A stretch of 64,000 bases of DNA, taken from positions 7,753,001 through 7,817,000 of the forward strand of contig JAZBRS010000013.1 of NCBI GenBank assembly GCA_037176725.1, given 5' to 3'. This DNA is from Posidonia oceanica. Lineage: Eukaryota; Streptophyta; Magnoliopsida; Alismatales; Posidoniaceae. A program made the position numbers and the translations under genes. The notes under the pieces are model-generated. The model was not told where the DNA came from. It was given only the letters and a program-made list of their open reading frames with translations, and searched no databases. Shown here piece by piece: positions 34,549 to 47,307 of this stretch (within the stretch, counting starts at the first letter, position 1; each line of letters starts with the position of its first letter).

Positions 34549-35545
34549 GGAAGTGATAAGATGTCGAACTTATCAACCGGAGGTGATGAGTTTCGGATCA
34601 TCAGCCGAGAGCGATGTTTTACAGTCCTATCAACCGAAAGCGATAGTTTACGGTTCTATAAACCGGAAGCGATAGTTTACGGTCCTATCAACTGGAAGCG
34701 ATAGTTTACGGTTCTATCAACCGGAAGTGATAGTTACTGGATATCAGCCGGAAAACACAATCGCAAGTGATAGTTTCGGATATCAGCCGAGAGAATGATG
34801 AGTTTCGGATCATCAGCCGAAGGGCGATGTTTTACGGATCATCAACCGGAAAGCGATGTTTTACGGATCATCAAACCGGAAAGGGTGCAATTGTGAGTGA
34901 TAGTTACTGGATATCAGCCGGAAAACACAACTGCAGGCGATAGTTACTGGATATCAGCCAGAAGAAAGATGAGTTTCGGATCATCAGCCAGAGAGCGATG
35001 TTTTACTGTCCATCAAACCGGGAGCGACAGTTTACGGTCTTATCAATCGGAAGCGATAGTTTACGGTCCTATCAACCGGAAGCGATAGTTTACGGTCCTA
35101 TCAACCGGAAGCGATAGTTTACGGTCCTATCAACCGGGAAGTGCAATTGTGAGTTGATAGTTACTGGGTATCAGCCGGAAAATGCAATTGCAGGTGATAG
35201 TTTCAGATATCAACCGAAAGAGTGATGAGTTTTGGATCATCAGTCGAAGAGCGATGTTTTACGGTCCATCAAACCGGAAGCGATAGTTTACGGTCCTATC
35301 AACCGAAAGCAATAGTTTACGGTCCTATCAACCGGAAGCGATAGTTTACGGTCCTATCAACCGGAAGGGGGCAATTGCGAGTGATAGTTTCGGATATCAG
35401 CCGAAGAGGTGCATGATTCGATTGATTGATAAGATATCAAACTTATCAGCCGACAAGGATAGATTGATTGATTGATAAGATATCGGACTTATCGGCCGGT
35501 AAGGATGGAAAGTGATAAGATATCAGACTTATCAGCCGTCAAGTG
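34549..35545. repeat. Element B 3'-UTR satellite of hairpin-forming units
   Basis: Units of about 29-50 bp. The commonest is GATAGTTTACGGTCCTATC followed by AACCGGAAGC. Other unit types carry TGATGAGTTTCGGATCATCA, GATAGTTACTGGATATC, or GATAAGATATCGGACTTATC. All have an inverted repeat closed by different arms, followed by CAxCCG. Position is between the extra ORF and the PPT, as in A, but the sequence is unrelated to the satellite of A. Confidence 0.9.
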
Positions 35546-36041
35546 GTTTTGTGAGAGCAGATCATCCCGCGACATCCAGGCATATCATGGGGGAAACGAT
35601 ACTAAGGGACAGCCAAAAAAGATGCCCTTGGTATTAGGATGATACCAGGGGTTGGCGAAAGCGCCTCTGGCATCGAAAACGAGAGATGGAGACAAAACTG
35701 ACGCGTTTGTCATACGAGTAGTTTGGGGTACCAGTTCGGCGGAGACTCGGCCGGGCGCGCTTGATGGCTTGACTTGACGGCGTGGGTCTGTAGAGATTCT
35801 AGCATCTGGATTGATTGCTGAGGACTTTCCTGCATCATTTTGGCAGCAAGTCTGGCCAGGGGTCCTAAGGTATGATTGGCAAGGATATGAAATGTATTAA
35901 GCAGTCTTGAAGTACAAACAGATGGCACAAAATACTCTTGCATTGATAGAACTGTTGATTACACGCCTGTGGCAGGCCAAAAGATACAGCATAACTTGGA
36001 AAGAAACTAAACAAGCAGCTACGTAAATGCCCTAGCTGGTT
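35546..36041 (-). other. Element B spacer between extra ORF and satellite
   Basis: No intact gene. Related by words to 60400-60890 of A (for example GGTATCATCC, GGTACCAGTTCGG and AGACCCACGCCGTCAAG on the sense strand). Confidence 0.6.
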
Positions 36042-37233
36042 CGGGCCTTCTTGGATTTCTTGGAGTCAGTGAACAGGGGGCCGCCTGGCAAGATCTTATT
36101 GATGGGCCAGAGCTCTTGCACCTCGATCACGTACTCAGGAGTGTATCCTATGCCTCTCGCAGCTGCAATGTCTGTTGACCGCACTCCATGCTGCATTAGA
36201 TTGGCAGCTCTTTCATTGCAGTAGTTGTACTGAGGGGATATGTCTGGAGAAGCCTGGGCGTCGTGCTGTCAACGAAGGCACCCTGCCGGAAGCCAAACTG
36301 CCACATGACTCTGATTAGGTGGTAGTCCACACCTGCAGTGAATCCTGGTAGCACGACCAGTCACATGTCGCGTGTGCTGAAGAAGACAATGAATGGTTCG
36401 GCTGCAGAGGGGATGATACGCCAAATTACTGTGTCATCCGTCAACTCTGATAGCTTCTCGTATTCTTCCTTGACGCTCTTGATTGTCTTGGCATGGCCAC
36501 TGTTGCAGTAGGCTTCAAAAGCATGCACCTGGGGGCGTAGAAGGTCCATATCTAAGTGTGCGGCTAACCAGATCTGTATGAGTGCTCCGCAGCCATGGAA
36601 GTGGCGGCAGCGATGCGAGATGCGGTCCAACCCGCGATATGTCTCTGCTAGGACAACTGGTGCCAGGTCTATCTGCCGGGTCACCACAGCAAATGCTATT
36701 TCAGCGATCTCGATGGCCACTGTCATTTTACCATGAGTAAAGATCAGCTCGCCTAGGAAGCGGGTGACAAATCCCCAGAGCCACAGCTCGTCTCCGAGTT
36801 CAACACGCTTTTCCACATTCTCATCAAAGTGTGCTAGGCGAAGCAGGGGCGTGGGCCCGCTGGTGCAGATCAGTCTTTGCTGGTAGCTTTGAGTAGAGAG
36901 CCCCGTCAGCTGGCTCAGGACTGCGATGTATCCATCACGCCTCATGAAGATGGGCGGTCCCATGATCTTGGAGAAGCCGCAGATCCGATGCACTTCCCCT
37001 AGTGTGGGTGTCAGCTCCGTCCTGCCGAAGCGGAAGACATGGTGCGCCGGTTTCCAAAACCTTGCAGCAGCGCACAGAAGATGGCGGCTCACTTCAACGT
37101 CGGCGGCTTTCAGAAGCTTGGTTGGAATGCCCCATAGGCGCAGCTTTTCGCAGTCATCCTTGGTGAGTTTGCCGATCCATTCTCGTAAGACATCGGAGCA
37201 ATGCATTGGGGTCATTAGAGTAGGGAAACCCAT
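36042..37233 (-). pseudogene. Element B extra ORF, plant-mobile-domain-like
   Basis: ATG at 37233 (MGFPTLMTPMHCSD), open for 290 codons. Central motif HHVFRFGRTELTPTLGEV, then ICGFSKIMGP, LWLWGFVTRFLGELIF, HFHGCGALIQIWLAAHL, and VIWRIIPSAAEPF. The pattern of a short Trp-containing helix region followed by (V)FRFG-x-x-EL-x-PTLxE resembles the plant mobile domain/DUF7745 group that is found both in host proteins such as MAIN/MAIL1 and in transposons. That assignment is from memory of the motif. After codon 290 there is TGA where A has CGA, then a frame change near 36210, ending at TAG 36042. It lies after integrase on the sense strand. Function unknown. Confidence 0.75.
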
Positions 37234-38604
37234 TGCGCAGGCCGCAGAATGTAGGTAGATGGCTACTGCAGAATCTTCAGGTACCTGTTACCAAGACTGT
37301 ATATCATTAGGTTTCACACAGGCATATAATCACTGACTGATAAGGAAGCAGATTCAGAAACTAATAAAGCAGTTCAGCTATGTTCAGCAGTTAACATTCA
37401 AAACACAGAGACTTAAGCATATTCAAACAAAGGGGATTTCTATCCGCGCGGGTAGGGGCTGGTAGGAGTTCTGGACCAGCGAAGCTTGGAGGAGGTCAAT
37501 CCGTGCTTGGTAGGAGTACTGTCTCAGTACTGGGGCAAGTTTTGTAGAGCGAAGTGAAAGGAGGAAAAGAATGACCAATGATGCAGATGTATGCATGATT
37601 TATGATTGGTATGCTTTGCCCTCAGCATACAGAGTGCTTAGCGCCTGCTGTTGGAAGGGAGCGGTCCCTGACTCACCGGACTCTACTCAGACTCATAGCT
37701 TGTTGGTGGCACTCTAGGAAAGGGTGTTGGTGATGTTTGGTGGTGGTGCAGAGAGGACAGGCTCCATGCCAAACCTTCAAGGACTTACACCTATTCTTTT
37801 CCTTTTTCTTGTGTGTTTTGCTTCCATATAGGTGTGCAGGGCTCTCCCTATTCCTGTCTTGGAGACAAGGAGGACCTGGCTTGAACTTTGATTCTTCTTT
37901 AGGGTAGGTAAAAGGTACGGGATTACTCTGCTTGCCTTCATTTCTGGGGTGACTTTTGTTTCCCCTCTTTCTCTTTTCTATCATTCTCTTTTTTTCTTTT
38001 CTTCTTTTTTTTCTCTTTTGTTTTGTTGTGTTTTTTTTTTTTTTGGCTCGCAGGTTTCTGCTATCCCTAACCTAGAGGAAATGGGTGCCTGGTTTTTTTT
38101 GACATGGGAGCTAGGCCTTGTAAGGCTTGGATTCCCAGGTGTGAACTTTGGCTCTTCTTTTCCCTTTTCTTGTGTGCCCAGGCCTAGACATGCGTTCTTT
38201 TCTGGCTAACACCCAGCATTTTTCTAGGAGTGTAAGTCCTTAGGTGTTTGGGCATTTCGCCCGTGCTCACTAAGTGGTGGCTCCCTCACTAGCTAAGACA
38301 TCTAAGTAGTGTCAGGTGAGGTCAGGTAGACTCCTTCCAGAGCAGGCAAGCACTTCCGGTTTTCATCACCGGGCTGGATGATATGCATGATTTATGAGGA
38401 TGACGATGATGATTATGAAAGGGATAAAGGACGGAATGTATGGAAATGCAGTGATGAAAATGCAGAAGATAGGTCAAAGCGATGTATGAAGATGTACAAG
38501 GGTAAAGATGCAAGAGATTGGACGAAACGAGGTACGGAAATGTACAAGGGGTGGGGATGCAAGAGGTGGGACGGAGAAGAAGGATCTGCAGTGGTTGCCC
38601 CAGG
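37234..38604 (-). other. Element B spacer between integrase and extra ORF
   Basis: About 1.4 kb with no protein. It contains a T/C-rich run (37970-38045) and words shared with 57917-59190 of A (AACACTTTCCTAGAGTGCCACC-type sequence, CAGGGACC, and CATAAATCATGCATAC). A promoter or splice acceptor for the downstream ORF could lie here, but I cannot point to one. Confidence 0.5.
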
Positions 38605-40684
38605 CTACTGATAGTACTTCTTGAGGTAGCACAGGTTGACCGACTCGGACTGCTCGACCTGGTCCATGTCCTCAAGGGTTACAGCGCCGCCTGAGAAGAT
38701 CTGCTTGACCACAAAGGGGCCACGCCAATTAGGTCGGAATTTGCCTCAACTGTCTGGCAAATGAATGGCACGTAGAATAAGACCTCCTGACTAGAAGCTT
38801 CTTGGCTAAACTTTTTTCAAGTACGCTCTGGCCATCCTCTTCTGATAACAGTGGGCGTTGTGCATGGCTTGTAGCCTATGCTCGTCGATCAGATTCAGTT
38901 GGACGTAGTGGTCTTCGACCCATTCTGCTTCTTCTAACTCAGCTTCTCGTAGGATCCGCAGGGAGGGGATCTCTACTTCGACACGCAGCACTGCCTCCAT
39001 GCCGTACACTAGAGAATACGGGGTGGCTTCTGTTGAGGTCCGGATTGATGTCCTGTACGCCTAGAGTGCGTACGAGAGCTTGTCATGCCAATCCTTATGG
39101 GTTTCTGCCATCTTCTTCATGATCTTGACAATGTTCTTGTTGGCAAACTCCACTGCTCCGTTCATCTGTGATCGATAAGGCGAGGACCTGTGATGCTTGA
39201 TCTTGAGGCTCTGTAGGCATTCCTCGATCCTTTTGGCAATGAAGTTTGTGCCGTTATCGGAAATGAGCACGTGTAGGACCCCATACCGGGCGACGATATT
39301 GTTTCTGATAAACTTTTCTGTAGCCACGGTAGTAACTGTTTTGTAGGAGGCTGCTTCCACCCACTTAGTAAAATAGTCAATCACTACTAGAATGTAGCAA
39401 TCACCGTTTGAAGCAGGAGGGTGTATTGCGCCAATGACATTGATCCCCCAGGTAGAGAAAGGCCATGGCGATGACATGTTATGCAGCTGTTGTGGGGGAG
39501 CCTTGATAAAGTTACCATGGATCTGACAATTGTGGCATTTACACACAAATCAGCAGTAGTGTGCTTCCCTGGTCAGCCAGAAATAGCCTTGGAGCATGAT
39601 CTTCTTGGCCAGGAGGATGCCGTTCATGTGCGGGCCATAGGTCCCTGCATGCACTTGAAGCATCAGCGTGTCAGCCTCCGACTTGTTCAGGCAGCGTAAT
39701 AGCATTTGATTGTATGATCTTCTATATAGCTGCCTTGCCCCTAGTACATACTTTGACGCCAGACGTGCCAAAGTTCTCTTATCTGCTGCTGTGGTGCCGG
39801 GCGGAATGCTGCCGGACACCAGGAAAGTCTTGATGTCATGATACCACAGCCGTTCTTCTGTTGGATCGGCCTCTTCTATGCTCATGCAATGTGCGGGCTG
39901 CTCTATGCAGGTAACTGATACATCTACTGCACTATCTTCAAGTATACTGAGCCAGGATGCTAGGGTTGCCAGTGCATATGCGTTCCTTGCTCTGTTCATG
40001 TATGTGAAGCAGATGCTCTCAAATTCTTCCAACAGCTTCAGCAGGTGTTCGTGATATGACACAAATTTTGGATCCTTTGTTCTCCAGTCGCCATCCACTT
40101 GAGAGATTACCAGCATGACATCACCGTGCACATGCAGCTTCTGCACCTTATGCTCGAGGGCGACCTTCAATCCCAGGATGCATGCTTCATATTCTGCTTC
40201 ATTGTTTGTGCATTTGAAAATCAGCTTCCTCGCAAAAGGAATCATCTACCCCTGTGGCGTGGTCAACACTGCGTCTACGCCTCGGCCCTTCTTGTTGACA
40301 GCGCCATCAAAGTACAGCTGCTATTGTTCTTGGTCCTCAAGGTCTTTCTCCTCAGAGTCCTCCACTGCGAAGAGGATATCCTCATCCGGGAACTGTGTCT
40401 GGAGAGGCTAGTATTCAGGCAGTGGGAAATCAGCAAGGTGATCTGCCATGGCTTGGCCCTTCATGGATTTCTATGTGACGAAGGTGATGTCGTACTGAGA
40501 TAACAACACCTGCCACTTAACACATCTGCCCAACATGGCCGGCTTCTGGAAGAGGAATTTGATGCGATCATGCCAGCACAAGAGCTGGACTGGGTATACC
40601 ATCATATAATGCCTTAATTTCTGTGCAGCCCAGACAAGAGATAAGCAGGTCTTCTCCATTGTGCTGTACCTGGCCTCGCATTAT
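38605..40684 (-). pseudogene. Element B RNase H, archaeal-type RNase H and integrase
   Basis: In minus order: RH remainder (CLSLVWAAQKLRHYMMVYP), second RNase H of archaeal type (LYFDGAVNKKGRG, NNEAEYEACILGLKVALEH, DVMLVISQVDGDW), then integrase with Cys motif CHNCQIHGNF, catalytic Asp in VVIDYFTKWVEA, Asp in LISDNGTNF, Glu in QMNGAVEFANKN, the GPF motif in FRPNWRGPFVV, and the end NLCYLKKYYQ. A frameshift near 40686 separates it from RT. Stops are mostly TAG or TAA, including TAG 39061-39063, where A has the same stop. Confidence 0.85.
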
Positions 40685-42130
40685 TGAACTTCTTGCTCAG
40701 GTAATAAATGGCGCACTCCTTCCTACCCGACTCATCATGTTAGCCCAAGACGGTACCCATGGAATGCTGCGTGGTAGAAAGGTAGAGAAGTAGAGATCTC
40801 CCCGGCGTGGGAGGAACTAGGACAGGAGGCTTGATCAAAAGCTGCTTGATTTTGTCAAATGCAGCCTGGCACTCCCTGCTCTAGTCGATTTGTGCATTCT
40901 TCTTCTAGAGCTTGAATATGGGTTTGCAAATGGACGTAAGCTGAGAAATGAAACGACTGATATACTATAAACGCCCAAGCAGGCCTCGGACCTCCTTTTC
41001 AGTCCTAGGGGGTGGCATCTCCATGATGGCTTTTGCTTTCATCAGGTCCACTTCAATCCCCCTTTGGCTGACAATGTATCCCAGGAGTTTGCCAGATGAT
41101 ACACCGAATACGCATTTACTGGGGTTGAGTTGCAGCTTGTATTTTCTCAGTCGATCAAAGAGCTTCTTCAGACATGCAAGGTGATCCTCAGGCTCTTTGG
41201 TCTTGGCAATCATATCGTCCACGTAAACCTCAACTGCTTGTGCATGAGGTCGTGGAAAAGCGCTGTCATCGCCCTCTAATAGGTTGCGCCAGCATTCTTC
41301 AGCCCAAATGGCATAACTTGGTAGCAGAAGACTCCCCAAGGGGTGATGAATGACATCTTCTCCATGTCTTCTTTTGCCATTTTGATCTGATTATAGCCGA
41401 AGAAGCTGTCCATAAAGGATAGCATCTTGTGGCCTGCAATATTGTCGACTAGGATGTCAATGTGAGGCAATGGAAAATCGTCCTTGGGACTCGTCTTATT
41501 CAGGTCCCTGTAGTTGATGCATATCTGGACTCGGCCATCCTTCTTGGGCACTGGCACAATGTTCGCAAGCCATTCAGGGTAAAGGACAACCTTCAGAAAG
41601 TTGACACTGTGCTGCTTCATTATCTCTTCTTTGATCATGAGCAGCCACTGCGGTCGCCATCTTCTTAACTTCTGCTTTACTGGCTTGGCATCTGGATCTA
41701 AGGGCAGGTTGTGTACTACTATTTCGACATCAAGGCCAACCATGTCTTCATAGCTCCAGGTGAAGACATCTGCATACTCTTTCAGGAATGTAATGAATTC
41801 TGCTCTGGCCTAGGGCGATAGTACGGCGCTGATGCGAACCTCTCTAGCCTCTTCAACTGTTTCGATATTAACAACTTCCGTTTCCTCTTCGACATGAAGG
41901 TTGGGACCTTCTGGATCGTCGTCATAGAGCTGGAACCCAGGCGATGGTCCATCATTCTCATCCTCACCTACATCATCCTCCTCTCCATATGCAATAAGTT
42001 CCGAGAGGATCTCCTTTTCAAAGGTAGGGTCCGTGATATCAAAGGAGTGCAGATGTTCCGCCTCTTGGCCCTGGTGACGCTTCAGGATGGTCACACTTAC
42101 TCGAGTGTTTCTGTATCCTCGATGTGCGAC
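40685..42130 (-). pseudogene. Element B reverse transcriptase
   Basis: Motifs as in A: KLRRWRPQWLLMIKEEI, VPVPKKDGRVQICINYRDLN, DDFPLPHIDILVDN, FCYQVMPFGLKNAGATY, VEVYVDDMIAK, and LLGYIVSQRGIEVDL. A one-base loss near 41242 (just before VEVYVDD) and stops at 41812, about 41276, 40965 and near 40890 break it. Where A has TAG at 27637, B keeps Gln (PVKQKLRRW); where B has TAG at 41812, A keeps Gln (SPQAKAEF). Confidence 0.87.
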
Positions 42131-43500
42131 CTCTGTCCTGGCAACTTCCTCTGCCTGCTCCACTGCTGATGGCACTGCTGCTGACTCTATTTCTGACGCT
42201 GCTACTGACCCTGCCACTGTTGGCTCTACTGATTCAGCTGATTCTGTCACTGCTTGCACTGCTGATGCTTCCCCCTCTATGCTCCTTGTTGTGGAGGGTA
42301 TATCAGACTGGTGGCTAATCAGGGTATTGCCGAAGTGGGGCATGTGCTGCACCATCCACCTAGACCCGTCTTGTGGCTGCAAAGTGATTAGTTCATCCGA
42401 TCTAGTGGGGGCCACTGCTACTGAGTCTTCTTCAATGACCATGATAAAGGCATGGTCCTTCTGCGAAGAGGGGCCCGTTGCCATGACTTTCCCCTTCATT
42501 GCTGCCTGGTGCTCCGCTAGGTCCTCTCTCAGCGACTTAAGTTGTTCTTAGAACAGTAGCTCTAAGTCTCCCATCCTCGCATCGACTTGGGCCTTTGCAG
42601 CTGCTCCTTCTTCCTCATCCGAGGGAGAGTCGACGTAGTAGGCACCGAGGGCCTCTGGCTCTGGCCCAGCCGCTAGATGTACTACTACTTTGGGTGCTTG
42701 CTTTAATTGGCCTACGGGTGCGGCTGATTGCGGCGGCCTCGCGATCAAAGATCCAAACAGATTGGTTAGCAGGGCCGCTGATGGGTGCACAGCCAAAGTC
42801 ACTGCTGCAGCTGGAGGGTAAGCAAAGCTACTCTTCTGAAGGACCGATGGCTGGGAGGTTGTGCTGCTCGACAGGGCCTCTGTATCTGGTGGTGATGGTG
42901 ACTGCACGGCCTCTGACGCCATGGGGGTTTGCCACGAGAGTTAATGTTTTGAGGCAGGAGGATGTGTGACTGACTGAGCCAACAGCGTTGCTTGTGACGC
43001 GACTGCTGAAACGGGCTGAGTCACGCTGCTGGCTGAACTCAGTGACTGACCCGCCAGAGAGGGTGACAGCTGTACTGATGCGACTACGGCCGTGGGCAGA
43101 CTGGCTAACTGTGCCTGAGCTGGTATCTCTGACTTCAGAGTTGCTTGTGCTGGCATCGGTGATGCTGATAAGACTGCAAGAAGATCAGAGACTGTCAATT
43201 CTGCCAAAGGACCTACCAAATCTGCTGCCTTATGATCTGTGGAAGGAAGGGCCAGACAAACTGACCGAGATGCTGCCGTGCCGAGTTGGATCTCACTGCA
43301 GGTCCGGGCTGCCCCTACTGTGCCAGACTGCTCCTCAACCGAGTAGTAGTCCTCAATACAGACCCAGTCTTCCGTTGGCAGCGAAGGGCTCTGGCACGGC
43401 TCCGATTGCACTATGGCTTGAACTCCGCTTGAACCCAGGGTACCTGCACTGGTGAAGTTAGCAAGGTCCCGAGGAATGATCATTCTTCGATTCTTCAGCT
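42131..43500 (-). pseudogene. Element B protease-RT linker
   Basis: Protein conserved with A (IEDYYS, AYYVDSPSDEEEG, DELITLQPQDGSRW, VQHMPHFGNT). Rich in Ala, Ser, Val and Pro. Broken by several stops. The Ala/Gln expansion of A is absent. Confidence 0.6.
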
Positions 43501-43555
43501 GCGGGTGCTTACTTTCATCAGTCTGCGAGTCGTATCCAAGACCCTCGTTGTCTCT

Positions 43556-44260
43556 TCACTCCTCTGCCATGATCGGCTCAGCGATTCCCTGGCCATATCG
43601 CCCGAGAAGTGTTCCCTTAACGTAACCCCACCTGTGACAGACGTTTTCGACCATCTGGAAAGGGTTATTGTGAATGGCCAAGGAGTTGACACGTTCAACA
43701 TCTGATATAAATTTAACCGGCTCGCACCGATTAACGCGGTATAAAGCATCTAAGAGTTCAGGGTCAAAGGGGACAGTCTTCGAAGAGACAGAGGAGACTG
43801 CCTCGATCCGCTCCTTCTCAAAATTCTCCACCATGACAACGATGACATCCTCGCCACGGCGAAACTTGATCATGTGATGGAGGGTCAAGGGGATAACCTG
43901 ATGCTTGTAAAGCCAAGGGCGCCCAAGCAGAAAATTGAAGTTAGGCTCCAAGTCAACGACGTAGAATTCCACATCGAATGTGACCGGGCCAATGATAAGG
44001 GGAATAATCAAGATCCCTAAAACGTCATGGTGGGTATTATCAAAAGCTGTCATTCCCTTTACAGCCGGAGTAATGTCCTCGGCTTTGAATCCGAGCTTTG
44101 TTGCTATTCACAAGGGACAGCCGTTAAGGCCTGACCCATTATCGACCAGCGCAAGGGGAATGCAAAAGTTTTTGAATTGTACCGTGACGAACAAAGGTTG
44201 GTTATGATTAATGCCCGCCGAGGGCAACTCATGACTCGTGAAAGTGATGACCTGGGGCTC
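43556..44260 (-). pseudogene. Element B protease
   Basis: Aspartic protease with LALVDNGSGLNGCPL, then a TGA at 44108-44110 where A has a CGT arginine codon, and in the same frame GILIIPLIIGPVTFDVEFY and LLGRPWLYKHQVIP. The DNGS active site is shared with A. Confidence 0.77.
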
Positions 44261-47200
44261 CGCAATCATCCCGACCATGCTTTCCAAGGCGGCAGGTTCT
44301 ATGGCTTGGGACACATGGACAGCTTGGAACACGCGAAGAAAAGCCTCGCGATGTTCGGCAGATGTGTGTATAAGGTCCCAAATGGATATGTCGACTTTGA
44401 CCTTCTTAAGTTGGGAAGTAATGTTGACCTTGGGCTGGCCCTTTTTGGTGGTAGGAGGTGTAGCTTTGGGGGCAGGCTCAGTTATGGTGGGTACAAGAGG
44501 TTGGCCTGGTGGTAGAGGTGCTGTAGGTTGGCCTAAGGGAGGAGGTGCTGCAAGTTCTGGAGGACTAGGCCTAACCACCGATGCTGGGGGTTTGTAGACC
44601 ATCCCCGATCGCATCACTTCCACACACATTTCTGTGGCGTAGCTGTAAGGTACGCGATGGGTGTCCCAGGTTAGGTTAATAACTATGGGAGCGCGTGCGG
44701 CGAGCACGAGAGGGGCTACAGGGGTGTTTATTGGTTGAGGGAGGCATGGATAAGGGGGTTGCTGGGAAGGCAAGGCAAGTGGAGACTGAGGTCTTCCTAA
44801 CAGGTGTACAGGGGATCCTGGCTGAGGCCTACCTAGGAGATGTACTGGGGCTTGGGCTCGAGGAAGCATGGAGGGTGGTGCAGAAGAGCGCTCCTGCCTG
44901 GCGGGCGGTCGAATTATATGAACGCCCGACTCGGAGCCGGCGACAGCTGCAAGGTAAAGAGAGACTGGAAAGGGTTCAGAAACATCATGGATGAGCTGAG
45001 AGGGGTCTACCATAGGCGTGGTGGACCTAGAGGGAAAAAGAGAGTGAATTCCCGAGGTCCCTGCGCCTCCCAGATAGGAGTGCTCCAGCAGGGGCTGACG
45101 GACAATGTTGGCAGGGGATGATGCTAATGCAGATGCAGGAGGAGGTGTGGAAGTAAGCACCTCGTGCGTGTCGATCACAATCATTTCCGATTCGATGAAG
45201 TCCTGGATAGCATTCCATAGGGTGAAGCAATTATCCGTCGAATGCCCGACGCTTCGATGGAAATTGCAGAAAAGGTTCACCTTATACCAATACGGTAGTG
45301 GGTTTGGTGGTGGGCGAACCTCCGAAAAGCTCAGGAGCGACGCAATCTTTGAGACGACGACATTTAGCGGTTCCATCAGTGAGGCGAACTTCCACTTCTC
45401 AGTGGGTGGCCGTCTCTGCCTCTGATATTGTCCTTGCTAAACTGGTACGGCAGGATAGACTGGTCGAGCGGTGGTAGTGATCTGTGGTGTGGGGTGTGCC
45501 CTAGGTGCAGGTGCGTAAATGATCTGAGGAGAGGCAGGCTGAGACACCAGATGAACAGGCGCAGCAGGAGAGTTTACGTATGCAACAGCGAGTTTCGGAG
45601 GATCCTTCTTCCGAGGGTGGTTGTTGCTGCTACCGCTGTTGTTGTTGGTGGTGATGGTGGTGCTGCTGCTGCTGTTAATGCTGGCAGGCACTGCTTGGCG
45701 AACGCAGAGAGTGCAGGGAAGTTGCCACTCCGCAATGAACTCTCTACGCGAGCGCCAGCTCGGATCAATGCAGTGAAGGTCGTGACGGGTTGGATGCTAA
45801 GCAGAGCTCCGGTGGATGGCTGCGCCCCTTTGATAACGATCTCGATATACTCCTCGTCAGAGGGCCTATCTCGAACCTGTGAAGCAAGGGCGTGCTAGCG
45901 GCCGACGTACTCCCCGAACGGCTCACCAGAATTCTGCTTGGTTGCGACCAGGTCCGCGCGCTTTGGGACCAAGTCGAGATTGAAGGAGTATTGTTCCAGG
46001 AACGCCTGGCTTAGGTCACTCCAAGTCTTGATTACAGTCATGTCAAGCGATGTGAACCACTTGAGGGTCGGACCAGACAGACTCTTTTGGAACAGGCGGA
46101 TCAGTAACCTCTCGTTAGCCCGAAGCTGGGCGAGATCACCGCAATATGCTTCAGATGGGCTATGGGGCAGCCCCTACCATCATATTTCTCAAAGTTCGGG
46201 ATCTTGAACTTTAGTGGGAGTACCGCCTCTGGGAAATAGCAGAGGTCCCGGAACTGGTAGGACTGGTGGTCAGTATCCTGCACTAGACGTAGTGCTTTCT
46301 CCAGAACGTCCATCCTGTTATTGATGGGGTCTGGATTGGCTGCCGGATGTGATGGGGCAGCGGGGGCAGGGACCATGTACGCTGATTGGGTCGCACCGAG
46401 GTGCTCCTCCGGATCCACCATCACATCGACTGGTGATGCGATGTGATGGCTGGCGTACCTGTGCAGTGGTGGAGTGTAAGAGGGAATGCATGCTGAAGTC
46501 TGAACCTAATGCAAGGGGGTGGGTAGATGACATGCTGTGCAGTGGGTGCAGAGTGCTAGAGCAGCAGCGGTCGCACCGGTGTGGTGCCGGGCGGCGAGCC
46601 TGTGGGATACTGCACTCCAACCAGCCCGAAGGACTGATCACGAGGTGGCGGAGGTGCATGCTGTGTGTAGTGCTGTGCAGATGTAAGAGGCGGGATACGT
46701 GCCCCCACCATCGGAACTGTGAGCAGTTGAGACGATGGTTTAGGCGAAAGTGTAGAATGAAATGCATGATATGCGAGAGCAGGCCGCACAGGAACCTCGG
46801 GACCAGTAGGAATGAAAGAAGGGCGGACTGATAGAACCATGCCCTGCAGCCGTTGGGCAGTCTCCATCAGATGCTGATACTGCTCATCAGGCGTCCCGTC
46901 AGTGGGAATATTGAGGTGCAGTGTCGACGAGGGACCAGAGCCAAGAGGAACAGACTATCCAGAAGATTGAAGTCCTACAGCAAGAGTCGCCGTAGCAGAA
47001 GAGATGTTGAGAGGGACGTATCCCTGGGATAGCAAGGTCAAAGGCGCCTTCGGAGTGCAAGCATAGGTCACCAAGATGGGATCGGTGACTGGGTTCGGAG
47101 TAGCGTGAGTCTGCCAATGCCCCGCAGGATGCTGGGGTGCCCTGGGCGACAGAGGGGGAAACCCTAGTGTCACCGGAGGCATAAGAGGAGTGGAAACGAG

Positions 47201-47275
47201 AGTCGGAGGGGTCGAAGCAGAAATCCCCTCCAGAACAATAGGAGTAAGCAGGGGTTCAATAGTGCGCTGGGCCAT
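44261..47275 (-). pseudogene. Element B gag
   Basis: ATG at 47275 (MAQRTIEPLL). Core motif LKFKIPNFEKYDGRGCPIAHLK near 46180, zinc knuckle CNFHRSVGHSTDNC near 45270, followed by a long proline-rich part. TAG stands at a codon where A has Gln (about 46955) and at the Trp of GRWHALAS near 45896. At least one frame change occurs near 46130. Confidence 0.78.
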
Positions 47276-47307
47276 CGCAGACCGAGAGCGGGTGAGAATA
47301 GGGCTGC

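Noticed and set aside
34549..35545. CRISPR-like look of short repeats with variable parts
   Set aside because: Eukaryotic nuclear context, no cas genes, units vary along their whole length, and the array lies in a retrotransposon 3' UTR.
45428..45898. Plus-strand open frame opposite B gag
   Set aside because: Shadow of the minus-strand gag, which matches gag of A.
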